Shown one piece after another: positions 19,861 to 31,905 of a DNA stretch of 64,000 bases (position 1 is the first letter of the stretch; each line of letters begins with the position of its first letter). Origin of the DNA: Harmothoe impar (taxonomy: Eukaryota > Annelida > Polychaeta > Phyllodocida > Polynoidae); contig OX381715.1 in the NCBI GenBank assembly GCA_947462335.1, forward strand, positions 39,222,650 through 39,286,649. Direction: 5' to 3'. The notes below the pieces were generated by a model. That model was not told the DNA's origin, searched no databases, and saw only the letters and a program-made list of their open reading frames with translations. The translations under genes were made by a program, and so were the position numbers.

Positions 19861-21914
19861 CAGGTAACTGGGGATCTTTCTCATGCCGTAAAAGAATTTA
19901 GAACGTGAAACTGTACTATCAATTGTGTTGTTAACTTCTAATTATCTGTATCATAATATGAATGCTGATGTTAAACTGTCTGTGTAGGCAGATACCTTTG
20001 ATTACTACCCTTCGTTGTGCAAGTAGGCAATATACCAGTGGAACACAAACATGCCCTGTATTTGAGAACTAACAGTTTCTTAAGCCAGTTTTGTGCATTG
20101 TCTGTAAGAGAAGCTAGAGTAATTCAACCCCCCCCACCCTCACCCCATATCCTAGATTTTCACAACAGTGCCCCTTATACACAAGCAGCATTGCCTCCAG
20201 GGAGTGTCTTTATTTGCTGGTTCATGTGCACCCTTAGTATGAAATCATGTGAAACAGAATGCATTGACCAGTTGACACTTTCCATACCACCTAATGTGTA
20301 GCACAATCATCACACCATTCGATTATGGTCTAGGTTGTTCTCCATAGAGATATTAGAAATATCAGTACTCAGACTTTATCCAAAGGTATTAACAGTTAGT
20401 TAATGGAGACCCACCTCCAATCGTCAGTACTCATAAATTCCTGACCTTATCATGCATTAGGTTTATTTAATGCCATTGAGTTCGCCTTAGTGTCTGAAAC
20501 ACTGTACTTGTCTACAGCTACAGCGATATCTCTGAAACAAAAAAAATAGTTCATGAGGGAGATAATGGGAAGAGTTGCATGCAGACCCATGGCAAGAGTA
20601 AATGGTCAATGTAGACTATGATGAAAAATGGAAAGAGAAAAATGAAAGAGGATCTTACCACTTTGTATTGTTCTGCAACTTGTGTATAAAACAGTATATA
20701 TTGTTGATGTAATGCTTACCTTTATACCGCACCCCTCCAGTGTAACCGTTCACCTATTTATCCCAAGTTAGTCCAAGTTAGCCCCATTAACCTTGGTTCT
20801 TCCTGTCAGGCACCTTTCCCACATGGCTGGCCAATCAGAAGAACAGAAAACCTATACAATGAATAAAGGGTCGTGAATTGACAGTTGACAGTAAGTGACT
20901 GAAGTTTCACTTCTCATTTCTCAACTTTGATAGTTGACAGTTGAAATAGTTCATGATTTTTACACCTGATTATGGTATGTTTGTGGTTTCATCTAATGCG
21001 TATAATATGTTCCCTTTTCTCTCTTTATCTGCTATTTTTGTCATACTTTCCTCAAGTTAAGGACCACTCCTAGGTTCAGAGAGATGGGTGAGCAGAGGGT
21101 CAGCTCGACCCCTCCCAGCTCTATCATAAATCATCCCACATCCCTGTCCGTTCTCAGTGGTCGCCCTACAGATTCAATTTCACCCCTCCTATTAGGTCCC
21201 AAGTACGAATGGTGGGAGGTCAAGCCAGGGTACTTAGAGAGGGGGTTGTGGATTGAGCTAGGGTACTGTTGCATATAATATTTATACAATATTCTTTTCA
21301 TCATTTGCTACAAGGATAGAAGGGAAACTCAGCCAGTAAAACAGGTCGATGTAGTTCACTCTTTTTTATCCTAACTAATGTTATTATAGGTAAGGAGAGG
21401 CAGTCAATTAGAAAATAAATCTATAAAAACTGGCATTACTTTTATTGTGCAACTTTGGCTTGTATGAGGGAGGTTTGGGAGTCAGGGCTTCCGTGTCCAA
21501 CTATAAATTTGGCATAAATAATCCTAGGCTTTTTCAGTTTATCCAAGTTAAACGCATCCGTTTTCTGAAGAGTGGCTTGTCCCATTGAGGTCTGTGCCTA
21601 CCCTACCATTCCAGGACATAAATATACATGAATGTTCAGTAGGGGAGTGCAAGGTCAAAGGAGCCGAGCACAGGGCAACATGGGCTGTGAAAGGAGCTTA
21701 GGATTTGAGGGGAGGCTGATGAGTAGTGGGGTATATTAGAAAACCATTGCATGAAGCCATTGTGAGGACGTCCCTGAACAGCCAAACTAGAAAATGTGTT
21801 TGGTGAATGATAAGTATTAGGGACTTGTGGATCGATGGATGTAAAAAAATGTGGTTAGGGTGTATATAGGGGAAGTACTTTCTGGTAATTTAATACAGTT
21901 TACGTTTCACTTTC
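19861..21914. other. Unannotated sequence with one shared segment (R8)
   Basis: Positions 20480-20600 align with 47690-47800 (TTAGTGTCTGA.ACACTG, ACTTGTCTACA, GGAGATAATGG). No coding region or other element is recognised in this stretch. The frame at 20017-20301 crosses a C-run and has no known motif. Confidence 0.5.
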
Positions 21915-22026
21915 ACACTCAGAAAAGTGACCGTAACTGTTGCCAAAAGCAATCTGAAAGTCAGACAGTGCCTGACTACTAGGTGAGAGTGCTTTTGGCG
22001 ACAGTGACGCTCACATTTCTGAGTGT
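21915..22026. mobile_element. 112-bp fold-back (MITE-like) palindrome
   Basis: The arms ACACTCAGAAA.GTGA...TGTTGCCAAAAGCA and TGCTTTTGGCGACA.TGACGCTCACATTTCTGAGTGT are inverted repeats of about 35-40 bp around a short spacer. The size and structure fit a MITE. No target duplication is clear. Confidence 0.6.
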
Positions 22027-22079
22027 TTTTAAAAAAAATGTATATAGTGTAAGATTGACCGTTTCAAATTATTCACATC

Positions 22080-22260
22080 ATTCACCACAGGAGAACTAGC
22101 TCTCCCCTTGTCGCCTATCTCATTACTCACTCGGCCCTTTGCCTAAAAGTAGGGGGTGTCTAATGCTCAACCCTTATGACCTCACATGCAACTGAATTAT
22201 ACAATAAATGGCCCTACCCAGTGGCTCTAAATGGCTCACTTATTGTTCTCAGCACAGGGT
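22080..22260 (+). repeat. Repeat R3, copy 1
   Basis: It aligns with 24000-24175 (GTC.CCT.TC, CCCTTTGCCTAAAAG, AATGGCTCA.TTA.TGTTC). Both copies are non-coding and run in the same orientation. Confidence 0.55.
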
Positions 22261-22712
22261 GGTCTTAGTCAGAAGTGGTTGGCTGTTGGAAGGTATGGTA
22301 CGCTTGTAATGTAATGTAAAGGGCACAGAGCAGGTACAATAAATACGGCCATTACCACAAAACATGTTGATCTAATACTAAATATGTACTTTCATGGTTT
22401 GAGGAATCATAGTAACTTACTTAACATCCTTATTTAACCATAATATTTTCATCCTCACTTAAAAGCATGTTCACATACAACACCTTTTCAAAGAGGGCAT
22501 TTCTGTCGGCCTCCTCGCTCCCCTCTCAGGAGAATCTCCTACGTCCATGAGGTAAGGGAAAAAACACATATGAGATTTCCTCTGAAGAATATGATGCAGG
22601 ACATCATGTAAATCAGCTCACACATTTAAAATGATATTGTGGCAAGTACTCGAAAAGGGACCTTACTGCACCCTGCAATAAGGGCCTTTTTCACAGATCG
22701 TGTCATGATGAA

Positions 22713-22747
22713 CTATGAAAGTGACAATATTATTGTCACTTTCATAT
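22713..22747. repeat. Perfect inverted repeat, possible hairpin
   Basis: TATGAAAGTGACAATA is followed directly by its reverse complement (TATTGTCACTTTCATA) with almost no loop. CTATGAAAGTTCG follows 30 bp later. Confidence 0.7.
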
Positions 22748-23504
22748 AATGTAAGTATTAAAAAAATGTCAACACTATGAAAGTTCGAATTCTGTGAAAC
22801 TACCTCTTGGGTTTGGCAATAACACTTTTTTTAGTATGAGTTCTCTAAAGGCAATTGAATGCCCCTTAGACTTAGTGAACATACAAGCAATTCCCACTAA
22901 ATCAACTCTAACCAATCCTCACAGTACTCCCCCATTTTCTTGGTGGTGGTGACCTAGAATGTCCCCCTTTGGAGTAATGGGACTGCCAATGGTCAGCTGA
23001 TTTATACTAAATCTTGTTTCTGAAACATGCTGAGTTGTGGCCCAAGGGTAGAGCAGTGCGTAATGGGGAGGTCCAAACCTCCATTGGTTTGGAAACATGA
23101 CCTACTTCTAGCAGTGTTTTATTGACTCCCTTGAAGTTTCTATTAGAGGCCGTTTGGTGGTGAAAGGTTGGAGTAGTCAGTTCTTTGGCTAACCCAACCC
23201 TAAAATTCTTATTTAGGATGGAAAGAGGATTTTGAATTAGCTCCTGCATTGAATAAACTAATTGAATAACTAATGATTGTCTCTAAGTCTATCTCCAATA
23301 TGAGACTGATGTCTTTAACCCACTATCCTCTTCTATGTGGATGGGACAATTGCCAAGCTATTAGATATTCTCACAGGAATAAGAAGTATTACCTAATATG
23401 CTGCAGGAATGGCAGTATTGTTGGCACTTAGATTACTGGGTTTTAAATGTTCTCATCTAGCATACATCCCCTTTTGCCACAGACACTTACACACTCTCTA
23501 TATA
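22748..23504. other. Unannotated sequence
   Basis: Nothing recognised. The minus-strand frame at 23007-23249 lacks motifs. Confidence 0.5.
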
Positions 23505-23665
23505 ACTAGGGTGAGTACTACAGAGGGATGCCTTTGTGATTGTCCCTTTGAGAGCACACATAGCAATCATCCATGACATATTGCCAGTTCCACCATCACA
23601 CAAAAGGATCGGTACAGCCCATGCTCCCAGATTGTGTGGTCTGAATTGTAAATTCTGAGGACACA
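23505..23665 (+). repeat. Repeat R7, copy 1
   Basis: It aligns with 33023-33185 (ACTACAGAGGGAT, TGTCCCTTTGAGA, CCATGACATAT, CTCCCAGATTGTGTGGT). The two are in the same orientation and non-coding. A weaker trace (GGGCTGACCAAGTGAAA) links the 33-kb copy with 55880-55900. Confidence 0.6.
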
Positions 23666-23999
23666 AGACCTAGGCATTGTTTTGTAGGGTCACAGGATCT
23701 TACTTGCCTGTGTTTTTGGTCGTACAATGCACTAGGGGTTGCTGTAACCATTGCCTACTTCTTAGTTCTAATAACATGTGGGCCGCTATCAGACACAGGA
23801 AACAGACACATGACCTAAAATTAGAATCTAAATTCAAGGAGCAAACAAATTCTGCATCAGGATGATGAATGTTTTTCTATCAGACAGGGCTCGTACAGGG
23901 AGGGAAATGTATATGTGATTAATTGCTATATCAGATTCTGCTCCATATACCAGGACTAATGGTTGGATTAAATAAATCTTGAGAATCTTTATTTGAGAC

Positions 24000-24175
24000 A
24001 TGTCCTGCCCCATTGTCTCCTGTCCCAATTACTCAGTCCCTTTGCCTAAAAGCAGCCATTATTCCTTGTTTAATGTCCAGCCCTTACAGCCTCATGGATT
24101 GCTTAACTACAACATAAAGCTGCCTACTTTGTGCCTCTGAATGGCTCAATTAATGTTCCAAACAGAATGGGTACT
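24000..24175 (+). repeat. Repeat R3, copy 2
   Basis: This is the partner of 22080-22260. Confidence 0.55.
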
Positions 24176-24659
24176 GGTTAGATGTGTTTATTTAGTGGGA
24201 GGCATAGGAGGTTGATGTAGGTTGAGATGATCGAATGGATAAATAGCTCAAAAATGATAATTGAACAGTAATTTTCAGTAGCATAATGGATCAGACTTTA
24301 TCAATCCTTTCATGAGAGACTCTTCAAACTGAATTTCAATCTTGAAGCTCTCCACATTTGCCTAAGAACGTTGGTGAGTTAGGAGTTAAGTCAGTCTTGT
24401 TAATCACTGGGCTATAAGAACGTTATATTATGGTCAAGACCCTTGATGGGATGTTCCTTTGCCATCTTCTTTTACTTTTTAGGTCTGCGCCTGTTGACTC
24501 CAGTTCCAATTGGTGTCACCCGTGTGGGAATGGCCCTGGATGAATTTCTATCTAAAGAAAATGATCTGAGTACTGGATAATGTTTTAATTAGGCTGTGAA
24601 TGGTATTGGAAATATGTTAGTTGTCATCTTTATTTTGACCCATGCAGTCTGCCACATCT
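24176..24659. other. Unannotated sequence
   Basis: Nothing recognised. Confidence 0.5.
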
Positions 24660-25275
24660 ATATATATACTCTTTATTCCAGGTATGCTCTCCTGCTCCCA
24701 GTCCCCCACTTAAAAGCATGACATCTAATCCATAGTCATATGCTAGCATGGTAAATGGGAGATTGCCATGGTTGGAGACTACATTAGGTATTTGATGCTC
24801 CCCTAACCCAAGCTGCATAAATCTCCTCCTACCTTACTTTATTCCTTCACCACCTCAAAGTTAAATCTAGTTTCTGCTGATATGAATGTTATAATTCACA
24901 ATATGAAGCCATCTGGGATTCAAGGCACCATGTACCATACTGCTGCCTTCCAATAATGGCTACAGTAATACGCCTCGGCATATCAATTCCTCCCTAAAGA
25001 ATAGTTAACATTACGTAGATGGTATCAATTTCATAATGATACACTATACACCATGCAGCCAAGCCAGACACTCTAGATCTATGCTCTATCTACAGCAGGA
25101 CTACAAAGGTTATATATTTGCCTGCCTCTAACTAGACACTGCTGCTATTCCTCATTGACAAAATTTAATGACTTTGATTGCAAATGAGCATCTCTGTACA
25201 AGAGAAAGAGGCGCTGCCTTGTACCACTGCAACCCTACTCATCACCAATTGTCATGGTAACAGGGTGCAAAACAA
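24660..25275 (+). repeat. Dispersed repeat R1, segment matching 44700-45510
   Basis: The first half matches 15910-16310 and the inverted copy 26393-26582 (GATGCTCCCCTAACCCAAGCTGCATAA). The second half matches 45240-45510 (ATGCAGCC.AGCCAGACACTCT, TGCCTCTAACTAGACACTGCTGCTATTC, GTCATGGTAACAGG). The frame at 25178-25477 runs out of this repeat and has no support. Confidence 0.7.
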
Positions 25276-26392
25276 TCTATTTTCATTTATAAAAACAATG
25301 TTATATGGTAACTTGAACCCAGAGCCTAACCAGTCAGTTTTCCATGGATTCAAATACCTTTCACAAAAATCTTTGAAAAGGGGAATGTTATGTTTCCTGT
25401 CTGGGAATGGTAGGCTGCTATACGAAGTGGCTATATACCAGATAGTTCTAAGGCAATGTGACCATAATTGTACATGAATTATATATGTCAAACAGTTACT
25501 CGAGAAAGGTTTCTTCATATTCTCAGTTATTATTTTAAAGAGTTACAAATTATCCCAGAGTAAAGTCTCTGGAACCGCTAATTAAACGGCTCTCTAATGG
25601 AATGCTCTTTTGGTAATAAGCTAATCATGCAATGTCATATTGAGCTGTAAGGCATATTCCCTTCTGCTGTTTCAAACTTTACAATCTTATTATATCGACG
25701 CCATGATTTCATAATTACCTATCATGCGAAGGCAACACTCTGCCACTTTGAAGGTTATTAGATTACTTTGCTGTAGGCCTATGCTTCATACAAATACAAC
25801 TGTATCATGGATAGAATTGGAAACTAAATGCAGGGTCATTCGTATTATCCAATGCAACTTACTGTTCCCACATAACCGTTGCTTAAATGCTTAAACTAGT
25901 TATACATTACAGTAACTGTACACCCCTATGCTTAAGTTCCCTTGGGATAGGTGCAGTAGCTATGAACTGCTTTGAGCTATGGCTAATGAGTCAAAGATTG
26001 TTGGGAGGGGGTTGCTGGTAGTCTATCTCACCTGTACCCTGTATTGGTGAACTAGCAGTTTCTTGAGCCATTCCAATCAATGATCACCAACTGTAGCTCC
26101 GAGTTGTCACAATCAGGAGAGAAAAGTAGCTAAAAAGAACTATCCCCCATCTGACATCAAAGTATATCATACCCAGTAAATAATGACAACAATGAAATAA
26201 GATTTTCTTCCCCACAAGAGTAGCAGAGTTAAATGATTCTATTCAGCTCAAACTAGCATTAAGATAGGTCCTTCATTAGACTGTGCAGGACTCTGGTCAA
26301 TGTATGTTGTTCCTTGTCTACAAAATGCCTTACCACTACCCCTATTTCACAAGATTAACTCTTTCCAAACCAAAACTAATGTAACCAGAGAC
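25276..26392. other. Unannotated sequence
   Basis: No gene is recognised. Positions 25985-26030 (GAGTCAAAGATTGTTGGGAGGG) resemble 63930-63980 downstream of an R5 copy. Confidence 0.5.
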
Positions 26393-26582
26393 ATGACATG
26401 GCATCATTAATGGAAGGCAGCAGTATGTCTGGAATCCCACATGGCTTTGTATTGTGAATTATGACATTCATAGCAGCAGAAACTAGATCTAATCCTGAGG
26501 CGGTGAAGCAATAAAGTAAGGTAGGAGGAGACTTATGCAGCTTGGGTTGGGGGAGCATCAAATACCTAATGTAGTCTCCACA
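26393..26582 (-). repeat. Dispersed repeat R1, inverted fragment
   Basis: The reverse complement is closely similar to 24770-24960, including the run from ACTACATTAGG through AAGCTGCATAA to CTGCTGCCTTCCA. It is the only R1 segment noticed in inverse orientation. Confidence 0.65.
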
Positions 26583-26673
26583 TTTATACACATCTTTACT
26601 TTGACAGGCCTGGACAATACGGGACTTCCTCCACTACAGGTACAATAGCCTATAGGGGAGATTTTCTTAGCAG

Positions 26674-26712
26674 AGATAAGGGTGGCCGGGAGAGATAAGG
26701 GTGGCCGCCGGT
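26674..26712 (+). repeat. Tandem duplication of AGAGATAAGGGTGGCCG
   Basis: Two adjacent 18-19-bp units, nearly perfect. Confidence 0.75.
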
Positions 26713-27119
26713 CTGCCCCTCCAAGGGGGAATCTCCCATTGCAGTATCTTATACAGGTGTGGTGGTAAGGGAGGGTAAGGGGGGAGGGGAGTCCATATAT
26801 AAATGTACCTTATTTAGGCTACATTTTGACATTAAAATCATTATATCTCGAAAAATGCAAAATGTTATACAACCCATTTACACACAACTAGCTAACTATA
26901 TCGTCTACCTGTATATAGGTTAACGAATTTCAGCAAATAAAGATATCAGCAAATTCGATTTTCTGATTGAACCTAAAATCAAATGTATATGAACCCAAAA
27001 TCAAGGGAAGAGACCCCCTGACCCTACTTTCTCCCTTCAAGGTATTGAAGGCATGATTTCCCCAGCCTGTGCCGCCCACTACAATTTCTAAATGTAACTT
27101 AGACTGGGGGGAGGGGCTG

Positions 27120-27720
27120 GTACATTTGTAGGCCAATTGTTGAGCTAGATATTGAGGTAAATGGCAACTTTAGGAAATGTAAAAGAAAGAATCAGAAGTG
27201 TGTTTTTGTTATGCCTGAGATAACACTTATGGGTTGGTCATGTGTATCATCTCTTTACCTTATGATGATGAATAGTATTTTTTTATGGATTTTAAAACAT
27301 AACCCAGAAAATGTCCATATCAGACTGATACAGATCTAAAAACGGGGTTGAATACATTTTCACCAGAAGAAACAGAATTGGCGACAGGGACACTATTGTA
27401 TTTCTCATGAAAATAACTTAGTCTCAAGTAAGGAAGATTAATTGACTATACTTCATGACCAGGCTGTAGAGAATTCATTATTGACTTTAGGATCATGTCA
27501 TTCCTGTCCAGTGCCAACAACAATGCCAGGCTTGAAGATCTACATATTTGACCTAAAGCCCCGGTTTTGTTGGGGAAAAAGATCTCCTCCTATCCTACTA
27601 TAATGCTTTACCACCTTAAATACTGAGGTCCTCAGGATTTAATCTGATTTATGCTGCTGTGAAGGATATAATGCACTATTCAAAGCCATGTGGGATTCCA
27701 GGCACCAATGTGTTCGTCTC
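27120..27720 (+). repeat. Dispersed repeat R1, copy joining 5' and middle segments
   Basis: Positions 27120-27390 match 2545-2860. Positions 27395-27590 match 44385-44540 and 15140-15235 (AATTGACTATAC, GACTTTAGGATC.TGTCAT). Positions 27600-27710 match 16050-16160. This copy shows that the segments at 2.5 kb and at 15 kb belong to one family. Confidence 0.65.
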
Positions 27721-27750
27721 AGTATAATTCCCCATGAAGCAGGCCCCAGG

Positions 27751-27805
27751 ACTCTACATAGAGGTGGTGCCATCTATGGCTGTGTACACTACCTCTTTGT
27801 AGAGT
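27751..27805. repeat. Stem-loop inverted repeat
   Basis: ACTCTACATAGAGGTGGTG and CACTACCTCTTTGTAGAGT pair 17 of 19 around a 17-base loop, 20 bp from the end of the minus-strand LINE. Confidence 0.6.
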
Positions 27806-27825
27806 GATGCAAAGATGACAGTGGA

Positions 27826-28365
27826 TTTTTTTAAGGTTTTTATTGGGTCTAATCATACATTGAAAATACGTAGTAAATCTGAGATGTATTAATAACCAGC
27901 ATATTGGCGCATTGCCTTCCCTCCGCTGGCACCCCTAATGAGAACATTATGTACAATTATGTTTAAAACTATACAGTATGACTTGCAATTGTAAATCGAG
28001 TCATATATTGTATCTGTGGATTTTAAACAATCACTTACATAGTATACAGGAGTTTTCCTATAATAATGATGAGATGAGTGATGTAATATTATAATTAAGG
28101 TATCGAGATGTGATCTCTTTTGTAAAAAATAAAAACCTACATAAAACAGTTTGGATAGTCCTTCTTAATCTCTATTTTGAAGGAGTTAATGTCTTCAATA
28201 AGTGTGTACGAGGGTTTTAGATTGTTCCAAGCTATGATGGCTTTGTAGTAGGCACTCCTTAGTACAATAGGCTTAAGAGTCACTTGGGTGATGAGTCTTT
28301 TTCCAGTGTGCCTCCTCGTAGGTATATTTTCTTTCGTCAATTAGACCGTCCATTTTAGTTACACA
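27826..28365 (-). mobile_element. 5'-truncated second LINE copy
   Basis: Read on the minus strand, this holds the last part of ORF2, a 3' UTR with a short CTCAT-type stretch (about 28070), the GC-rich patch with GGCAATGCGCC, AATAAA and a terminal A-run. The same features occur at 12990-13532. Truncation at the 5' side is usual for target-primed reverse transcription. The 5' junction is approximate. Confidence 0.8.
28137..28340 (-). pseudogene. LINE ORF2 C-terminal fragment
   Basis: The open piece reads NIPTRRHTGKRL...PIVLRSAYYKA...WNNLKPSYTL...IEIKKDYPNCFM. It is clearly homologous to the C-terminus of ORF2 in the 7921-13532 copy, which has NIPTRRHRGKRL...KKDYPHCF. The reverse transcriptase and endonuclease are absent, so it is a dead fragment. 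Confidence 0.85.
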
Positions 28366-30179
28366 CCTTCCCATGGTACCCTATAGCCTACTCACTCTCC
28401 AAGCAGAGGTATATTGTTAAAACATGTGATTATGTCACAGTAGACATAAATTATAGTCTCCAGGCTCAAACTCCTTCCATATAGTGTATCACAGGTGCTA
28501 AGGGGAGCTAGGGGGATGGGTTTATGTTGACAACGGTCAGGAACTATAGAGGTCACAGTAAGGGGCAGCAGGTACAATGTTACAGGAAAATGAAGGCACA
28601 GGTTAAACCACAGACATCAGCAGTAGGGTAGGAGGTAGCTTTATCTGTGCCAGTATGTGATCTGAGACTCATCTATTTGTGAAGCATACCGTTGCTTTAC
28701 TGATAATGTGTATACAGTAGTTTCAAAGGGTGTTCCTTCATCCGACGAGAAGTAAGCTATATTAAAAGAATAGCGAGGTCCAAAGGTGAGATCTGTAGCA
28801 ATATGCTGCATAAACATCCCTCTGCCACCTTGAGACAGGTAAACAAAGGTGTACAAGTTGTTTCGTCTACACATCGTTCTCTTCTTTGTACACCTGACTC
28901 GGCACACCATCAAAACACATCTAACCAGGCAGAAATAAACCAATCTATAAGACCCCTTCTTGTAGTATCTTCAATGCCATAGCTTATCTGTATTGAAACT
29001 ATGGTTTACTTCCAATGTATAGCAATAAGGTTGGTTTAATTGACCATATAATTATATGCATGTTCTTCCATCAACAGCCCATAGCTGAAATACACAACAA
29101 ATATTGAGGTGGTACTCTTATGGTCTGTGTCATACTGGAAATGAATTAAAATTAGCTTATGAATGTATTCAATATGGCACTCATGACAATGTGATCATCC
29201 ACACACTCCAGAAGGCCTGTCTGATTAAAATTATCCCCTTCTAAATGATTCAAACTCTACAAATGGCCTGACCCAACATACTTTTTCTGCATTGTGGTTG
29301 CTCAGTCTACAATAAAAACATGATTTAACACTGGTGGCAGGTCTACTAGTGAGCTTACAATGGCACTGTGAAATCAAATGTGATACTCTGCTACACAATT
29401 CACTCCCCTTACCCCTCCGGATCCATATACTCTGACAAGGGCTTCCTCAACTATTATGTGAACTATTGAAACCATGGTTTACTTATCTTCTGCCTGGTTA
29501 GCTGTGTCTTAAAGGACTGCCCAGTCATGGCAAGGGGAGCAAGTATGCAGAGGTTATCACAGAATAGCTACTTCACTGTTTTTCCCTGCCACTCTGAATG
29601 GAAGAGATTAATGTTTTTTGCCTCAAAGGAAATTTTTTACTCCTTGTGTATCTATACATCGTTTTATCTATCAGGTTGTTATTTCCTAGGACACAGTTAG
29701 TTTTACATTTTGATAAGGGTACGTTCAGCTTCATGTTATATTCACCTTTTCATGTACCTTTGACATTATTTCCAATCATAAGGGATGACCCTTACGAAGG
29801 CTCACTTAGGCCGAAACTGTTGGTTTACTTTAGTAAATATTATGCCGTTGAAAAACAACAAAGTTGAACTCTAGTTGTGTTATATTTTCTTATGTATAAA
29901 AGGAAACCAACCACGAACCACAACATTATTTCCAATCATGTTTAAGAGCCTCTCTCCTCAATATTATGTAATACTGACTACATAACTTAATAGCCCTTTC
30001 AGGTCTCACAGTAGATACTGTCTTTTCCTCCAAGCCTTTGCCTATGACCATACAAGAATGGACACTTTGAAATGCTAACATTAACAAGCATTTACAAGCA
30101 CCTCTCCAATCAAAATAGAGAGGCCCTTGTTATACCTAATTTCACAGTAGCACCAGCTGTCTACCACTCTAAGAAGAAC
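28366..30179. other. Unannotated sequence
   Basis: No gene is recognised. Frames at 28641-28943 (minus) and 29598-29867 (plus) have no motifs that I know and no splice or neighbour support. Confidence 0.5.
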
Positions 30180-30395
30180 CAGGATAGCTATTACAATTCA
30201 ATAGTAAAAGCAACCCCTTGCAATCAGAACTGAAACTACTCTGCATATTTAATGGAGAAATCATGGTTCAATCAGACTGTTTCAACTAAAAGGGTATTAT
30301 ATTGCTTAATTGTAATTAGCTATGAATTGCAAATTAGAACTTGATGCCATCGTCTGAATCTGTTTGCCAATTTGCACCTGCACAAAGCAAAAAGT
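30180..30395 (+). repeat. Dispersed repeat R2, partial copy
   Basis: It shares AATAGTAAAAGCAA, CTTGCAATCAGAA, AATTGTAATTAGCTATGAATTGCAAATTA and GATGCCATCGTCTG with 16830-16970 and 50975-51150. Confidence 0.6.
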
Positions 30396-31184
30396 GCTCC
30401 TTCCAGAAGCAGGCAGGTATTCAAATTCAAAATTAGGAAACAAACAGTAACTGATAGTCATATTCTCTTCCCTTCCTCCATTGGGTAAAGTGGAAGTTAA
30501 GAGCAAATATCCTATCATTTCTCGTACTTTCCCATAAACAAGCATCTAAGATAATTTTTCTTCCTCACCAGGACTGATATATGCGTGATCACGCAGCTTC
30601 ACCAGCACTCATGCATGCGTGAGCACGCAGCCTCATCACACACTAACCAATATGCCCTAGAGGATCATATTTCATTTTAACTTTTCTTTTTGAATACATC
30701 AATTAAACTGTTCTTTAATTGATAATTTTATGTTCATCATGTTTCCATATTGGGATTACTTTTATGGTATCTCTCCATTGCTGGTTTGATTGTCTTGCTC
30801 TATCCATCTGTTTTAAATGTAAGACTCCTTCAAATACTCTTGGGAGTACATGTACCTGTTAAAATTGTAAGCAACTATAAATACTTAGTTCACCAGAACA
30901 TAAATGGCCCTTGAAACAAATATACATCTTATGTCTATTAACCATATGGCCTACCAACAGCAGATGATAGTCAACAGTAGTATATTATATGTTACTGTAA
31001 AATTCAAAATCTGGCAGTACACATTAAAGTTGGAATACTATAGGACGGCCCACCTTACAACTGTTTTCCTTGACTGTCTCTACCTGTCTGCTGTGGAAAC
31101 CACATGCGTTGCACTGAGAACTAAGGAAATGGGGGGAAATTCGAATTGGACCAATCAGAACTCAGGCAACTTATATAGTGTGTC
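30396..31184. other. Unannotated sequence with TGCGTGAGCACGC words
   Basis: At 30583-30640 there are two spaced copies of a near-palindromic GCGTGA.CACGCAGC word. No gene is seen; the frame at 30904-31191 has no support. Confidence 0.5.
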
Positions 31185-31245
31185 ATTGTGATTGATGATG
31201 CATCATGCTGAGTGAGAGCTGACAGGCAGTCACTCATAGTCACGC
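31185..31245 (+). repeat. Outlying unit of the TGAGTGATGATGC repeat
   Basis: GATTGATGATGCATCATGCTGAGTGAGAGCTGACAGGCAGT resembles the units at 31670-31905, especially the third. Confidence 0.6.
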
Positions 31246-31669
31246 ATGTGTCATAACCTGCCTCATTTGGTCAGATATTATCTTCCCCTGCAACATAATG
31301 TATTGCCCTCATATTAAAAGGTTACTGTAAACTCTTTCACATGATTGTACATGACCATGTTGATCACTGATCACCACACTTTCAGACTTTTGCTATGTTT
31401 TAACACTTTGTAAAATGTAGTTGATTTCTATTCAGTGCTATGCCCCATAAACAAATGTTATCCCTTTTTTGCCATGAAAATGAATTTAAACACCTTGTTG
31501 TTGACTATCATTATGTTCCCTTTTTACATATGTTTACACTGATGTAACTAACTGGGTTGATTTACAGGAGAAAATAAATATTTGACTGATATACCCCTCT
31601 ACCATGTACAAGCAAGATGAATCAATACTTTAAGGGTGGGCCTATGCCACAGAGAGCAAGTTGTAAAAT
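31246..31669. other. Unannotated AT-rich sequence
   Basis: Nothing recognised. Confidence 0.5.
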
Positions 31670-31905
31670 GAGTGATGATGCTCCATGTTGAGTGAGAACT
31701 GGCAAGGAGTGGCTCATTTCACACAGTGCTAACTCACAGTTGTTACAGGATGAGTGATGATGCTCCATGCTGAGTGAGAATTGACAAGGCATAGCTCATT
31801 GTTACACAGTGCTAACTCACAGTTGTAAGATGAGTGATGATGCTGCATGCTTAGTGAGAACTGACAGGCAGTGCCTCATGCTGACTCATTGTGTGATCAC
31901 GCAAA
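31670..31905 (+). repeat. Tandem repeat, three units of about 80 bp
   Basis: Units start at 31670, 31751 and 31831. Each begins TGAGTGATGATGCT and contains CATG.T.AGTGAGAA.TG.CA. The first two end ACACAGTGCTAACTCACAGTTGT. The array is rich in TGACTCA/TGAGTGA-type words. It is too long and too imperfect for a CRISPR repeat. Confidence 0.8.

Noticed and set aside
25178..25518. 99-codon plus and 88-codon minus frames
   Set aside because: They overlap each other and the end of an R1 copy, with no motif and no conservation at 45430-45520.
31670..31905. CRISPR-like array
   Set aside because: The whole 80-bp unit is repeated, with no distinct spacers, and the DNA is animal nuclear.
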